A stretch of 64,000 nucleotides of DNA from Bacillota bacterium (GCA_040755295.1 JBFMBK010000010.1:1-64000), one strand, 5' to 3'. Numbered from the stretch's first letter, positions 25,660-33,941 are shown. Notes: a model not told the origin generated them from the sequence alone. Program-made: numbers and translations.

Positions 25660-26010
25660 TTAACGCAACCCAAGATCGTTTTCTACCCCATTGCGGCGCC
25701 GGACCTCCCCGCCATCCCTAATCTTTCCCGGCGCTTGCGCCATTTCTCCTCCTCGTGCCGCGGTGACCGCCGCAAGAACAGCAGCCATTAGGAAGGCCGG
25801 TACCAAAGCAACCGGCAGCAATATCAGTCCCGTCTGCATAGGGGAGTAAATTTGTATCGTCGGGGTAAACACGGCGGAGGTGTTAAAGACCGCCATCAAC
25901 CGTGGAATGGCTACGTTTACCGCGCTGGCCTGGAGAATGACCATAAAACCCCCGAAAACCAGAACGCTTAAAGACAGCCAAGGGATGTGATCGTCTTCGT
26001 GATGTCTCAT
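25660..26010 (-). pseudogene. Internally deleted DHA2 permease remnant
   Basis: This 116-residue frame opens like a DHA2 permease (LVFGGFMVILQASAVNVAIPRLMAVF, helix 1). After a few residues it jumps to YSPMQTGLILLPVALVPAF, a sequence that in the neighbouring intact permease lies about 250 residues later. The tail is unrelated polar sequence. The middle of the gene, most of the helices, is therefore deleted in frame. It starts 5 bases after the membrane-fusion gene, indicating that it was once the emrB partner of that gene. Confidence 0.75.
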
Positions 26011-26015
26011 TCCCG

Positions 26016-26678
26016 CTAACCCCGGAGATGGATGCGTACTGCGGCACTCTGATTAAGCCTCAGCGGAACGTCCCCCGGGTCTTCGATGAGCACCTTCACG
26101 GGCACCCGCTGGATTACCTTTACAAAACTTCCGCTGGTGCTTCGCGTCGGTAAAAGCGAATAAGTAGAAGCCATCGCTTCCTGGATTTCAGAAACACGCC
26201 CGTTAAATACCCGTGAGGGAATGCCGTCGACCGTAAAGGTTACCTTCTCGCCGAGTCTGACACGGTTAATTTTCCCTTCCTCCACATTCACTGTGAGGAA
26301 GACGTTCCGCATATCCGCCAGCATTATAACCGGTTGACTGGGTGCTATAACCTCGCCCGGGCGGTTCAGGACCTTCAGCACCACCCCCGTCACCGGCGCT
26401 TTTACCAGGGTAAGATCAACATTACCACCGGGGGGCAGGGAGGCGTCATCAACCCGTGCCAGAACCTCTCCGGCTTCCACCGTACACCCCTCGGAGGTGC
26501 GCACCTCCAGAAGCCTTCCCCCCAGTTGGGGTCCGGCTTTATAAATGATCCCGTCGATATAAGCGTCTTCGGTTTTGATATAACGGGAATTATTATACCA
26601 ATAATAGAAGGTTACTGCGGCCAGACTGGCAATCATCACAACCAGAACCGCTAAAACAACCCTTTTGGACGCGGCCAC
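26016..26678 (-). CDS. EmrA/HlyD-type membrane-fusion protein, short form
   Basis: A 220-residue efflux adaptor with one N-terminal transmembrane helix (about 8-27). It shows the biotinyl-lipoyl-like halves YIDGIIYKAGPQLGGRLLEV and VKAPVTGVVLKVLNRPGEVI, then a beta-barrel domain. The coiled-coil hairpin that normally separates the lipoyl halves is almost absent, so the family's usual length of 330-400 residues is not reached. The start is GTG 26678. The remnant permease and intact DHA2 permease follow downstream, which suggests an emrAB-like drug efflux unit. Short adaptors of this kind occur in Gram-positive bacteria. Confidence 0.8.
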   Translation of the reverse strand: MAASKRVVLAVLVVMIASLAAVTFYYWYNNSRYIKTEDAYIDGIIYKAGPQLGGRLLEVRTSEGCTVEAGEVLARVDDASLPPGGNVDLTLVKAPVTGVVLKVLNRPGEVIAPSQPVIMLADMRNVFLTVNVEEGKINRVRLGEKVTFTVDGIPSRVFNGRVSEIQEAMASTYSLLPTRSTSGSFVKVIQRVPVKVLIEDPGDVPLRLNQSAAVRIHLRG

Positions 26679-26927
26679 AAATTTTCCCCCCGTTTTAGTT
26701 CATTCATACTCATTACTGAAACTCATCGGAATCAGACATTTTCGCCCGGTCGAGCCAAAGGTTACGCGGTCATAAAAGCAGCTGCTTCACAATTCTCCAG
26801 GTAATCCCGGCGCCGGAGGTAGTCCCGCTATGTTTTTGGGACCAACCGCAAACGAGGGTCCATAGAGAAAACTTCTTTGCCGTAACTTCGGTCCACAAAT
26901 AGGAATCGACATACGGCGGCCTCCCGT
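26679..26927. other. Intergenic between the two adaptor genes
   Basis: No gene or clear terminator is seen. It presumably contains the promoter for the EmrA-like gene, but I cannot point to convincing -35 and -10 elements. Confidence 0.35.
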
Positions 26928-28175
26928 TTAATCTTGTTTTATCACCGATACCCCGGTGCCGTCGTCCAGCCTTTCCTGCCCTAAAATCACCACCTGCTCG
27001 CCGTTTGACAGACCTTTTATCACAACGATATTTCGTCCGTCGGATTCACCGGTATCAACCCTTCGCAGGACGGCTTTATTCCCGCGCACGACAAAGACCG
27101 CCGTGGTGTTGTTACGTATGACCACCGCGTTACGCGGCACAAGCACCGCCGCAGCCGAAACACCCAGGTCGGTCTCGGCAAACATGCCGGGTTTAAGCAG
27201 ATGCCCGGGGTTGGAAACCTTTACTTTTACCATATAGGTCTTGGTCTTTGGGTCCGCTGCCGGGCTTATGGCGCTGATTTCTCCCGTAAAAGGCTCATCC
27301 CTGACCGCGCCGACAAACACCTTCACTTCCTGACCGGCTTTCAGCTTGTTCACCTGCTGCTCCGACGCCCCGCACTCCAGCGTCAGCTCGTTGATGTTGA
27401 CGATTGTAAGCGCCGGCGTCGCCATAGAAGACAGCTCGCCCGGGTCTATGTTCCGGGCGGATACAACGCCGCTGATCGGAGCCTTCAGCACCGCGTTGGC
27501 GGCGTTTATCTCGGCCGTGGCCAGAAGCGCCTGACTGGCGCTTAGCTGAGCGGGCTTAAGATGCTCTTTATCGTCGACCGCCTGCTTGTATGCAGTTTCC
27601 GCCTGACTCAGACCGGCCTTGGCATTGACATTAGGCTGCTCGTACCGTGTTTCAAAATCAGCCTGCGAGATCGCCTCCTGCTCAAGAAGGAGTTTGCCCC
27701 GTTGGTAGGTGGCCTCGCTCAGCCGATAGTTTTCTTGCGCCTGTTCCTGCGCCGCCTTGGCCTTTTCTACACCGAGCCGGGCCTGCTCAATACCCGCTTC
27801 GGCCAGCCTTAATCCTGCTTCCGCCGAACGTACCGCCGCTTCCAGCTCCGGCGCATCCAGTGTCAGCACCACCTGTCCGGCCTTGACTTCCTGGCCGACC
27901 TCAACCGGGACTGTTCCCACCCTGCCGGGTATCTTCGGGCTCAGGTTTACCTCTTCCGCAGCCATCACCCTGCCGGTCAAGATGTCCCCGCGGTTCAGCC
28001 GGCCCAGCGCGGCTTTGGCTATGGTTACAGGAACCACTTGTCCCACTGATTTTCCGCCCTTCGCCGCACGGCTGGCGCATCCCGTCACGGCCGGTACGAG
28101 CACAATACATAAAAGTAATACCCACAGCGCCGCCACCGGCAACCGGCGGTCGCTCCGCCATTTCCACAGTCCCAT
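26928..28175 (-). CDS. RND-type periplasmic adaptor lipoprotein (AcrA/MFP family)
   Basis: A 415-residue efflux adaptor. The N-terminal signal peptide ends in a lipobox (AVTGC, Cys near residue 32). The order is lipoyl half (GRVGTVPVEVGQEVKAGQVVLTLD), a long helical hairpin (about 105-215, rich in Ala, Glu and Gln), the second lipoyl half (VLKAPISGVVSARNIDPGELS), a beta-barrel and the membrane-proximal domain. The hairpin is full length, unlike the neighbouring EmrA-like protein. No RND pump or MacB-type ABC gene follows, so its partner is unknown. It lies between MarR and the DHA2 cluster on the same strand. Confidence 0.88.
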   Translation of the reverse strand: MGLWKWRSDRRLPVAALWVLLLCIVLVPAVTGCASRAAKGGKSVGQVVPVTIAKAALGRLNRGDILTGRVMAAEEVNLSPKIPGRVGTVPVEVGQEVKAGQVVLTLDAPELEAAVRSAEAGLRLAEAGIEQARLGVEKAKAAQEQAQENYRLSEATYQRGKLLLEQEAISQADFETRYEQPNVNAKAGLSQAETAYKQAVDDKEHLKPAQLSASQALLATAEINAANAVLKAPISGVVSARNIDPGELSSMATPALTIVNINELTLECGASEQQVNKLKAGQEVKVFVGAVRDEPFTGEISAISPAADPKTKTYMVKVKVSNPGHLLKPGMFAETDLGVSAAAVLVPRNAVVIRNNTTAVFVVRGNKAVLRRVDTGESDGRNIVVIKGLSNGEQVVILGQERLDDGTGVSVIKQD

Positions 28176-28199
28176 AGCCGTCTCCCTTTCCTACTCCCT

Positions 28200-28445
28200 C
28201 TAAAATAAGCGTTCTTTCGCAGAGCGCGGTGATAAGCTGCGTATAGCTAATCCGGAAGTGAGAGACAAGATGTTAGAGGTTAGAATTCTTGAAGGAATTC
28301 GCTCACGAATTCCTTCTATTTTTCCGACTTCCAACCTCCAACCTCTAATACTGTACGCTCCGGCCTGTCCCTTCCAGGCTTTCGCGCTCTACTTGCTTCT
28401 CTCCGCGCTCCACATTCCGCTACGTTCGTAAACTGCCATTTTACC
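28200..28445. repeat. Family B repeat with hairpin core
   Basis: AAATAAGCGTTCTTTCGCAG, GCGCGGTGATAAGCTGCG and AGCTAAT open the element. Purine arms surround the core GGAATTCGCTCACGAATTCC (28294-28313). The right part GCCTGTCCCTTCCAGGC, TTTCGCGCTCTACTTGCTTC and CATTTTCATTCTTCAG matches the element near 46380-46490. Confidence 0.5.
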
Positions 28446-28449
28446 ATTT

Positions 28450-28974
28450 TCATTCTTCAGATGGAGCCGCCCCCGACCGCATGGTGAACTCTTCTTCCTG
28501 AAGTTTTGTCAACACCGCTTCCATAATTCGGTCCAACGCCTTTATATCCTCCGCCGTCAACCCGGTAAAATAGCGCAAAAACATATCCTTCCGAGCAGTC
28601 TGCGCCTGTGCCAGCACCTCCCCCCCTTCCCGGGTAAGCTCCATCCGGACTACCCGGCGGTCTCGCTCATCACGGCGGCGTTCAATCCAATTCGAACTCA
28701 CCAGCTTGTTTGCCAGCACCGTCACCGCGGCTAGTGTCACCCCGAGTTCCGCGGCAACCTCCGATACCGTAGACCGGCCTTTTTCTCCAAGGATCCGTAA
28801 AAAATAATACGGGCCTCCGCCTACCGCTGCAAAAAGAGGAAGTTCTTCGTGGCGGCCTTGCCCGGTGGATTCTTCCCCGTGTCCGGCCCCTTCAACCACT
28901 GTTTTTTTCAGACGGGCGGAAAAGAGCCTCATCACTTCTTCTACCTTTGCCAGGCAAGACTCCACCTCATTCAT
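28450..28974 (-). CDS. MarR-family transcriptional regulator
   Basis: A 174-residue winged-helix repressor. The DNA-binding core reads YYFLRILGEKGRSTVSEVAAELGVTLAAVTVLANKLVSSNWIERRRDERDRR in outline (about residues 55-110), with the wing RRRDERDRRVVRM. Dimerising helices lie at both ends. MarR proteins commonly repress adjacent drug-efflux genes and release DNA on binding phenolic compounds. Here the efflux adaptors and permease lie immediately downstream on the same strand, making this the likely regulator of the cluster. I see no operator I would defend. Confidence 0.88.
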   Translation of the reverse strand: MNEVESCLAKVEEVMRLFSARLKKTVVEGAGHGEESTGQGRHEELPLFAAVGGGPYYFLRILGEKGRSTVSEVAAELGVTLAAVTVLANKLVSSNWIERRRDERDRRVVRMELTREGGEVLAQAQTARKDMFLRYFTGLTAEDIKALDRIMEAVLTKLQEEEFTMRSGAAPSEE

Positions 28975-29194
28975 ACATACTTAAACCTCCAAATAGTTTA
29001 ATTGATTAATTATTTTATAAGAATACTTCCCTGCGGGACCTCAGTCAAGTAAATTTTTACTGCTTATAAAAGCTCTGGAGGGAGTGAATGCTCCCTCCTT
29101 ACATATACGTCCCGAAAAGTCAAGAAAAACCGTAAGTAATTATTCAGGCACCACGTTGGGCGTGTCGATAGGCTGAATAGTAACAACCGGCAAG
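28975..29194. other. Upstream region of the MarR gene
   Basis: An A/T-rich stretch (AATAGTTTAATTGATTAATT) lies just upstream of the marR-like gene and probably contains its promoter and autoregulatory operator. ATTCAGGC...GGCTGAATAG is a small dyad near 29146-29180. Confidence 0.35.
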
Positions 29195-29326
29195 ACATGG
29201 TTCAGACCTCTGACATCCTGCATCTTACATCCGTTTTCGACCTCCGGGGCCTTTTTAAGATTGAGTTCCGAAAACCGTTGGGTTGTCTTTTTTCTGAAAA
29301 TTAGTTTTGTAACATTCTCCGAGGCT
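29195..29326. repeat. Family A repeat, partial copy
   Basis: CTGACATCCTGCATCTTACATC, the GGGGCCTTTTT segment, GAGTTCCGAAAACCGTTGGG, TTGTCTTTTTTCTG and the end GTTTTGTAACATTCTCC match the reverse complement of copy 1 at 2925-3155. Only one end of the element is present. Confidence 0.5.
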
Positions 29327-29502
29327 TCCGTCTCCTTTCAGGCTCTGAGAAAAATCGACGGATTTCGGTCATCTCCGGGTTTTTCACACCCGAGCCGGTA
29401 ACCCGGCTGTCCCCGCACAAATACAAACGGTACCTCCGGAAGCTGTCCGCAACCGAAGATACCGCCGACAATGTTATACGTTATAAAGCTTAGCCCTAAG
29501 TG
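29327..29502. other. GC-rich spacer downstream of ctaB, unexplained
   Basis: On the minus strand a frame is open from just after the ctaB stop for about 55 codons with protein-like composition (GGIFGCGQLPEVPFVFVRGQ), but it has no credible start codon. Dyads such as CCGGGTTTTTCACACCCG suggest RNA structure. I could not match it to a riboswitch class. Confidence 0.3.
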
Positions 29503-30414
29503 TTACCGTATACAAGAATCAAGAAGCATCCCGAGGAAAAGCAGGAAAAGGTACGGGCTCGAAAACTTGAAAAGCCGCCAGGCGTTTACCGGGGCAGGCC
29601 GCCTGCAGATATAACCGCTTAAAACGACCGCCACGGCGCCCAAAGGCAATGCGGTGGCCCAGTAAATAACACCCCAGTTGCCGACATAACCTATCCACAG
29701 CGACAGTGCCACCATCAACAGCACAGTCAAGGCAAGACAGTGCAAGGCTTTCTTAATATTTGTCACCACCGGAAGCATGGGCACCTGAACCCGGGCGTAT
29801 TCCTCGCGGTAAAAAATCGCCAGGCTCCAGATGTGATTAGGGATCCACAGGACCACCAGACCCGCTATCAGAACAGGTAAAAGGTCGATCCTCCCCGTTA
29901 CGGCCGTCCAGCCGAAGAGCGCCGGCAAGCCTCCGGAAAAGCCTCCGAGGATTATGTTCCAGGCACTCCTGCGTTTAAGCCACAGGCTGTAAATCCCCAC
30001 ATATCCCAGCATGCCGCCGCAAAGACAAACGCATGCCACCACGTTGAGCAACCAACCAAAAAGAAGCGCCGCGCCAAAAAGAATAAAACCCCAGTACAGC
30101 GCCCTCACCGGCGGGTTAATGCGCCCTGAAGGGATGGGGCGGTGGCAAGTCCGTCCCATCGCCGCGTCCAGGTCCCGGTCAACGTAACAGCTTACGGCGT
30201 TCGCCCCGGCGCACGCCAGGGTTACCGCCAACAGCGCCACCGCAGCCTGTTCCCAGGAAAACGCGGTCGTTTTCGCCGCCGCCACCATCGGCGCCACTGC
30301 TGTAAAAACCAAAAGCACCACCGAACGGGGCTTGGTCAATTCTATAAAAGCCTTAAAGATTTCCCAACGGCTAAGCGCCCGTTGTTCGGTTAAACACACC
30401 GTTCCTTCCGGCAT
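29503..30414 (-). CDS. ctaB: Protoheme IX farnesyltransferase (UbiA superfamily)
   Basis: A 303-residue UbiA-type prenyltransferase that converts heme b to heme O by adding a farnesyl group in the membrane. Nine hydrophobic helices are visible. The two Asp-rich prenyl-diphosphate sites are NAVSCYVDRDLDAAMGRTCHRPIPSGRI (NxxxDxxxD, about residues 70-97) and the corresponding later loop (LVVLWIPNHIWSLAIFYREEYARVQVPML), characteristic of CtaB/CyoE. No terminal oxidase genes are in the window, so why a presumed anaerobe keeps it is open. A different aromatic acceptor cannot be excluded. Confidence 0.85.
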   Translation of the reverse strand: MPEGTVCLTEQRALSRWEIFKAFIELTKPRSVVLLVFTAVAPMVAAAKTTAFSWEQAAVALLAVTLACAGANAVSCYVDRDLDAAMGRTCHRPIPSGRINPPVRALYWGFILFGAALLFGWLLNVVACVCLCGGMLGYVGIYSLWLKRRSAWNIILGGFSGGLPALFGWTAVTGRIDLLPVLIAGLVVLWIPNHIWSLAIFYREEYARVQVPMLPVVTNIKKALHCLALTVLLMVALSLWIGYVGNWGVIYWATALPLGAVAVVLSGYICRRPAPVNAWRLFKFSSPYLFLLFLGMLLDSCIR

Positions 30415-30493
30415 GACCCCTCACCCTTCCTCCGTTACATTCTCTATCTAGAGTCACTGTCTTAAGATTTCGCATGGCTCCGGACGCTTATAA

Positions 30494-30904
30494 TTATGTT
30501 CCGCTGTTCAATGCCTCTTCTTTACATACCGCCTTATTCACGCTCTCCGTATTACGGGCGCGACACGCACAGCCGGGTTCTTCTTGCGATTCATCCCCCG
30601 CCTGTGTTACAGAAGGAAGGAGAGCCCCCGCGATACAAGAAGAACCCCGGGCCGGTCCGCAACCGGCCAGCCACAACTTTAACCGCCCGCCGAAAAGCTG
30701 CCCGAAAAAGTAAGTGCCTAAGAGAATAGGGTACGAAAACCAAACAAACCCGATGCCGGAATGCACCCTGAGCATCACAATCGCGGGTATCGGCAAGTGA
30801 ATCGCAAGAAACCAGCAGGTAGACCGTCGCGGTACATTTGCCCGCCAGTAACCAAAAGGGATGTTTATAAAAAAGACCGCCGCCGCGACAACGTCAAGGT
30901 GCAC
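30494..30904 (-). CDS. Small membrane protein, family not recognised
   Basis: A 136-residue frame beginning at GTG 30904 with AAGGAGGATGG upstream. The first 95 residues carry about three hydrophobic helices (VVAAAVFFINIPFGYW, TCWFLAIHLPIPAIVMLRV, GIGFVWFSYPILLGTYFFGQLFGG). The last 45 are polar, Cys- and Glu-rich and unlike the rest. It precedes ctaB on the same strand with about 80 bases between, so the two may be cotranscribed. No function can be given. Confidence 0.6.
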   Translation of the reverse strand: MHLDVVAAAVFFINIPFGYWRANVPRRSTCWFLAIHLPIPAIVMLRVHSGIGFVWFSYPILLGTYFFGQLFGGRLKLWLAGCGPARGSSCIAGALLPSVTQAGDESQEEPGCACRARNTESVNKAVCKEEALNSGT

Positions 30905-30979
30905 TGGCCATCCTCCTTATGGTTTAAATTATAACCAGCGAATGGAACGTTCGCAATAGTTAAGCCGAGCCCAAATACG

Positions 30980-31013
30980 AAAAAGCCGTGCCGACCTTGA
31001 ACGCACGGCTTCC
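30980..31013 (-). terminator. Intrinsic terminator after ypeB
   Basis: On the minus strand AGCCGTGC pairs with GCACGGCT across an 11-base loop and is followed by TTTTTCGTATTT. It lies about 75 bases after the ypeB stop. Confidence 0.7.
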
Positions 31014-31086
31014 TCTTATTCCGAATGCCGGAGGATATTACTCTGTCTAAGATTTAACTCGGACGTAATCCGCCATAAGTTACTTT

Positions 31087-32445
31087 CTACATGGCAAGGA
31101 TACCATCAGGTGATGTAAAAAGCTGGAGCACCTGTGCCTCCTCCCCGTTGGCGGCGTCGATGTATATAAGGAAGGTGTTCGCTCCCAAGGTGCTCTTGAA
31201 TTCGTAGGTGAGCTTTTCATTTCCGCCGTCTGTAGGAATTACCGCCAGCCGCGAGTTTTCAACCTTCAGGTTCGGACTCAAAAAAGCGCGGGCCTGCTCC
31301 ATGCTTATTTTAGGCTGAAGGGCTCCCCTGGCATGATGGGCCATAAGATAGCCGGAGGCCTCCATGCCGGTCACCCGCCCGTTGTCCAGAGCCACCGACA
31401 CCTTTACCAGATCCGGATAAATAACAGTCCCCTGCTCTTCGCCCGCAAACGTGAAAGTGGCGATTCCGTTTTGCCTTATCCCGTACGTAAGGCGCATTTT
31501 CCCCAGACCGATTTTCGTCAGGTAGCCTTCGGCACGTCTTTGCGCCTCGGCTATGCCGACTTTCGGGGCGCCAATCTTTCTCCCTGTTACCAGCATCACC
31601 GGGTGCCCGCCTTTTTTACTTATCAGGAATGTCGCCCTATCAACCGCTTCGGCTCTGCGCCCGCTGACCTGAACCTGGAAAGACTGTATCCGCCCGCGTA
31701 CCAGCCCCGTAACCTTTGCGGTGTACGTCGTACCTGGAGACCGGTCGATCCAAGCCAGCGCCCGGTCACGCGCGGTCGCGGCCGAAATCACCGGCCCGGT
31801 CAATCCCAGGGGGTTCCTGCGTTCCATGTGATCGGAAAAAGGCCCGTCGTAAACCAGCGTCGGGTAGGTCTGCATCTCCCTGTTCATCGCCCGGAAATCA
31901 GCGTGCTGGGGCGGACCCATCTCCCCCTTGCTTCCGGATGCCATTGCCCGCGGGATTTCCCAGAAGTCCGCCCCCCCTTTTGCAACACGCGCCTCTACCT
32001 GATGGAGTTCGCGGTTTAAAATTGTGGCCTGGTTATAAAGGCTTTTTACCCTTTGCCATTCTTCCTTGGTCACCGGCGCCCCGGTACCCGCGCGCCGGAC
32101 AAGGGTGTTCGCGTAATCCCCCACCTGGGAAAGAAATTTTGCCGTGCGTCCCGTGAGCTGTGGCGACACGGGGATTTGTCCTAGATCCTCCTGGGCCATC
32201 ATCGACTGCTGCCAGACCGAGGCAAAGATGGCGCTCGACTGTTCGCGCCCATTGACAACCAACCCTTTTCCCAGGAGAACTTCAACGTTCTGAGTTTTTG
32301 TAAGCAAATCATAGAAAGCGCGCTGATAGCGGTTGTTTAAACTTACCTCCATGCTCCGACGCGCTGTATACTGGTTATAGCCCCAGGCCGCAAAAGCGAC
32401 GGCGATCAATCCTGTAAAGAAAAGCGAAAGGGCACCGAAGCGCAT
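31087..32445 (-). CDS. ypeB: Germination protein YpeB
   Basis: A 452-residue spore protein that stabilises and controls the cortex-lytic enzyme SleB, whose gene lies just upstream. An N-terminal transmembrane or signal segment (GALSLFFTGLIAVAFAAWGY) is followed by the YpeB N-terminal helical domain. Two or three PepSY-like modules lie in the C-terminal half (around SAATARDRALAWIDRSPG, GIAEAQRRAEGYLTKIGLG and SMEQARAFLSPNL). The ATG at 32445 has GGAGG eight bases upstream; an ATG 15 bases earlier overlaps that site, so I reject it. The sleB-ypeB pairing is the standard order in spore formers. Confidence 0.92.
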   Translation of the reverse strand: MRFGALSLFFTGLIAVAFAAWGYNQYTARRSMEVSLNNRYQRAFYDLLTKTQNVEVLLGKGLVVNGREQSSAIFASVWQQSMMAQEDLGQIPVSPQLTGRTAKFLSQVGDYANTLVRRAGTGAPVTKEEWQRVKSLYNQATILNRELHQVEARVAKGGADFWEIPRAMASGSKGEMGPPQHADFRAMNREMQTYPTLVYDGPFSDHMERRNPLGLTGPVISAATARDRALAWIDRSPGTTYTAKVTGLVRGRIQSFQVQVSGRRAEAVDRATFLISKKGGHPVMLVTGRKIGAPKVGIAEAQRRAEGYLTKIGLGKMRLTYGIRQNGIATFTFAGEEQGTVIYPDLVKVSVALDNGRVTGMEASGYLMAHHARGALQPKISMEQARAFLSPNLKVENSRLAVIPTDGGNEKLTYEFKSTLGANTFLIYIDAANGEEAQVLQLFTSPDGILAM

Positions 32446-32465
32446 TCTTTTTACCTCCATTCTTT

Positions 32466-32722
32466 AGGAGGCCGCTGCAAAACTACGCCTGGCTGTTTCA
32501 GAAGTCGGATGCAGGGTGCAGGATGTCAGAAGTCAGATATCCCATAAAGCGTGAGATTCTTGGCTAACTCCCATAACCTTTTCAAACATCCGACTTCTTG
32601 CTTCCGACCTCTGTTTCCGCCATGCTTGTTTTTCCCGACCTCCGGGAACTTCTTCTAATTTTGATAACCGAAAGCTCATAGGTTATTTTCTACTGATTTA
32701 TTTGTTTTACGCCACTCTCTTT
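32466..32722. repeat. Family A repeat, full copy between sleB and ypeB
   Basis: The copy starts GGAGGCCGCTGCAAAACTAC. It has the arms GTCGGATGCAGGGTGCAGG and CATCCGACTTCTTGCTTCC, the block AACCGAAAGCTCATAGG with TTATTTTCTACTG, and the decayed end TTGTTTTACGCCACTC. It fills almost the whole spacer of the sleB-ypeB operon. Confidence 0.6.
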
Positions 32723-32730
32723 GGATTACC

Positions 32731-33423
32731 TTATAAAGCAAAAACATGGTTGCCGATCTGCGAGATTATCTGGCGGGACCAGATCCACGCGCTTACAGGC
32801 TTGGCGGGATTCCAAAAAAACAGCGCCCCGCCTGACGGGTCCCAACCCGATACCGCCGATTCCGCCGCCCGGACGGCCTCTGTTGAAAGCTCCCGCCACA
32901 CCTGGCCGTTTTCAACAGACTCAAACTCTCCGGGTTGAAAAATTACCCCGGCGATGGTGTGGGGGAAAGAAGCGTTCTGCGTCCTATTGAGGATGACCGC
33001 CCCTACCGCGACCTTCCCCTCAAAAGGTTCGTCCGCCGCCTCCCCCATTATCAATCTGGCAAGGAGCGTCACCGAATCGCGGTCCGAGACAGCGCCGCGG
33101 GAAACGGCAGGCGCTTCCTGTGCGGCGGCGGTCTGGATCCCCAAAGCCTCCCGTGTCTCCGGGCCTACCAACCCGTCCACGGCAATGCCGTTTTTCCACT
33201 GGAAGGTACGTACGGCATCAGCGGTTGCGTTTCCAAACACCCCGTCAACAGGCCCGTCGTAGTACCCCCAGGAAGCCAGACGTTGCTGTACCTGCGCGAC
33301 TTCACCCCCGCTGACACCCCAGTGTAGGAGAAGATTCTGGGCTCGGGCGCTTAAGCCGAAGGAAAGGAGAATAAGCAAAACTAAGGTTACCAGAATGAAT
33401 CGTACCACCCGCAGTGAGGTCAT
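32731..33423 (-). CDS. sleB: Spore cortex-lytic enzyme SleB
   Basis: A 230-residue lytic transglycosylase that breaks down spore cortex during germination. A signal peptide (about 1-28, ending SARA) is followed by a peptidoglycan-binding domain (GEVAQVQQRLASWGYYDGPVDGVFG...VDGLVGPETREALG, about 35-95). The C-terminal Hydrolase_2 domain has LLARLIMGEAADEPFEGKVAVGAVILNR, where the Glu of GEA is catalytic, and ALFFWNPAKPVSAWIW. ATG 33423 is used, since a TTG nine bases earlier overlaps AGGAGG. ypeB lies downstream, interrupted by a family A repeat. Confidence 0.94.
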   Translation of the reverse strand: MTSLRVVRFILVTLVLLILLSFGLSARAQNLLLHWGVSGGEVAQVQQRLASWGYYDGPVDGVFGNATADAVRTFQWKNGIAVDGLVGPETREALGIQTAAAQEAPAVSRGAVSDRDSVTLLARLIMGEAADEPFEGKVAVGAVILNRTQNASFPHTIAGVIFQPGEFESVENGQVWRELSTEAVRAAESAVSGWDPSGGALFFWNPAKPVSAWIWSRQIISQIGNHVFAL

Positions 33424-33598
33424 TTTGCACAAACCTCCTAGTAAATCACTTTATTAATGAAGGATACGCGTGAATTTATAAGCCTTATCAAAGTCAAGCT
33501 TTTTATCGCCTCCCCGTGGTTAACAAGTTTAATAACATCAGTGGCTGTTAATACCCAACATTGCAGCCATCGATACCAAGAACGGCACCGGCATCTAT

Positions 33599-33630
33599 GT
33601 AATTACCGTAATTACTGTAATTACCATTAC
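33599..33630. promoter_or_regulatory. Tandem array of the palindrome GTAATTAC
   Basis: GTAATTAC occurs three times at 33599, 33608 and 33617 with one-base spacers, followed by a degenerate CATTACGTAC. The period is 9 bases. It sits about 175 bases upstream of sleB. Operator function is only a guess. Confidence 0.35.
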
Positions 33631-33740
33631 GTACACTTCATAAAAAGGTTGGAATAATGAGGGTTCGCACCTATTCATCACGAGAAATAATCTCTTCAAG
33701 GCTTAGTTTTACCGATTACGGGAGGAATATATAAAGTCGG

Positions 33741-33767
33741 TTAAAAAAATAAAAGGGCTTTCGCCCG
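33741..33767 (-). terminator. Intrinsic terminator
   Basis: On the minus strand GGGCGAAAGCCC is followed by TTTTATTTTTTTAA. It closes a transcript coming from the cutA side, or ends a short structured RNA that begins near 33840. Confidence 0.65.
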
Positions 33768-33840
33768 TGGGGTTTAAAGACATGAAAGTCTACCGGTTTG
33801 CCGGCGTCTGTATACCTGCAATTCCACTTTCAGTCTAATA
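33768..33840 (-). ncRNA. Possible structured leader or small RNA
   Basis: Read on the minus strand, CCGGCAAACCGG and GACTTTCATGTC form two short hairpins separated by TA. They are followed by TTTAAACCCCAC and the terminator hairpin. Compact adjacent hairpins next to a terminator resemble an aptamer-attenuator or small RNA. I compared it by eye with c-di-GMP, fluoride and cobalamin riboswitch consensus sequences and found no match. Confidence 0.25.
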
Positions 33841-33941
33841 AACAATTATTATTAAAGGAATCAAAGATACCGTGAAGGATCGTAAACATCTTCAATTCAT
33901 TGAAGAATGCAAAGCCATTAAGACGCGGCGGGTTACCGCGG

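Noticed and set aside
29330-29480. Cobalamin or molybdenum-cofactor riboswitch downstream of ctaB
   Set aside because: Some GC-rich dyads are suggestive, but the conserved B12-box and Moco core sequences are absent.
33741-33840. c-di-GMP or fluoride riboswitch
   Set aside because: The hairpin arrangement is suggestive, but the conserved aptamer nucleotides of these classes are not present.
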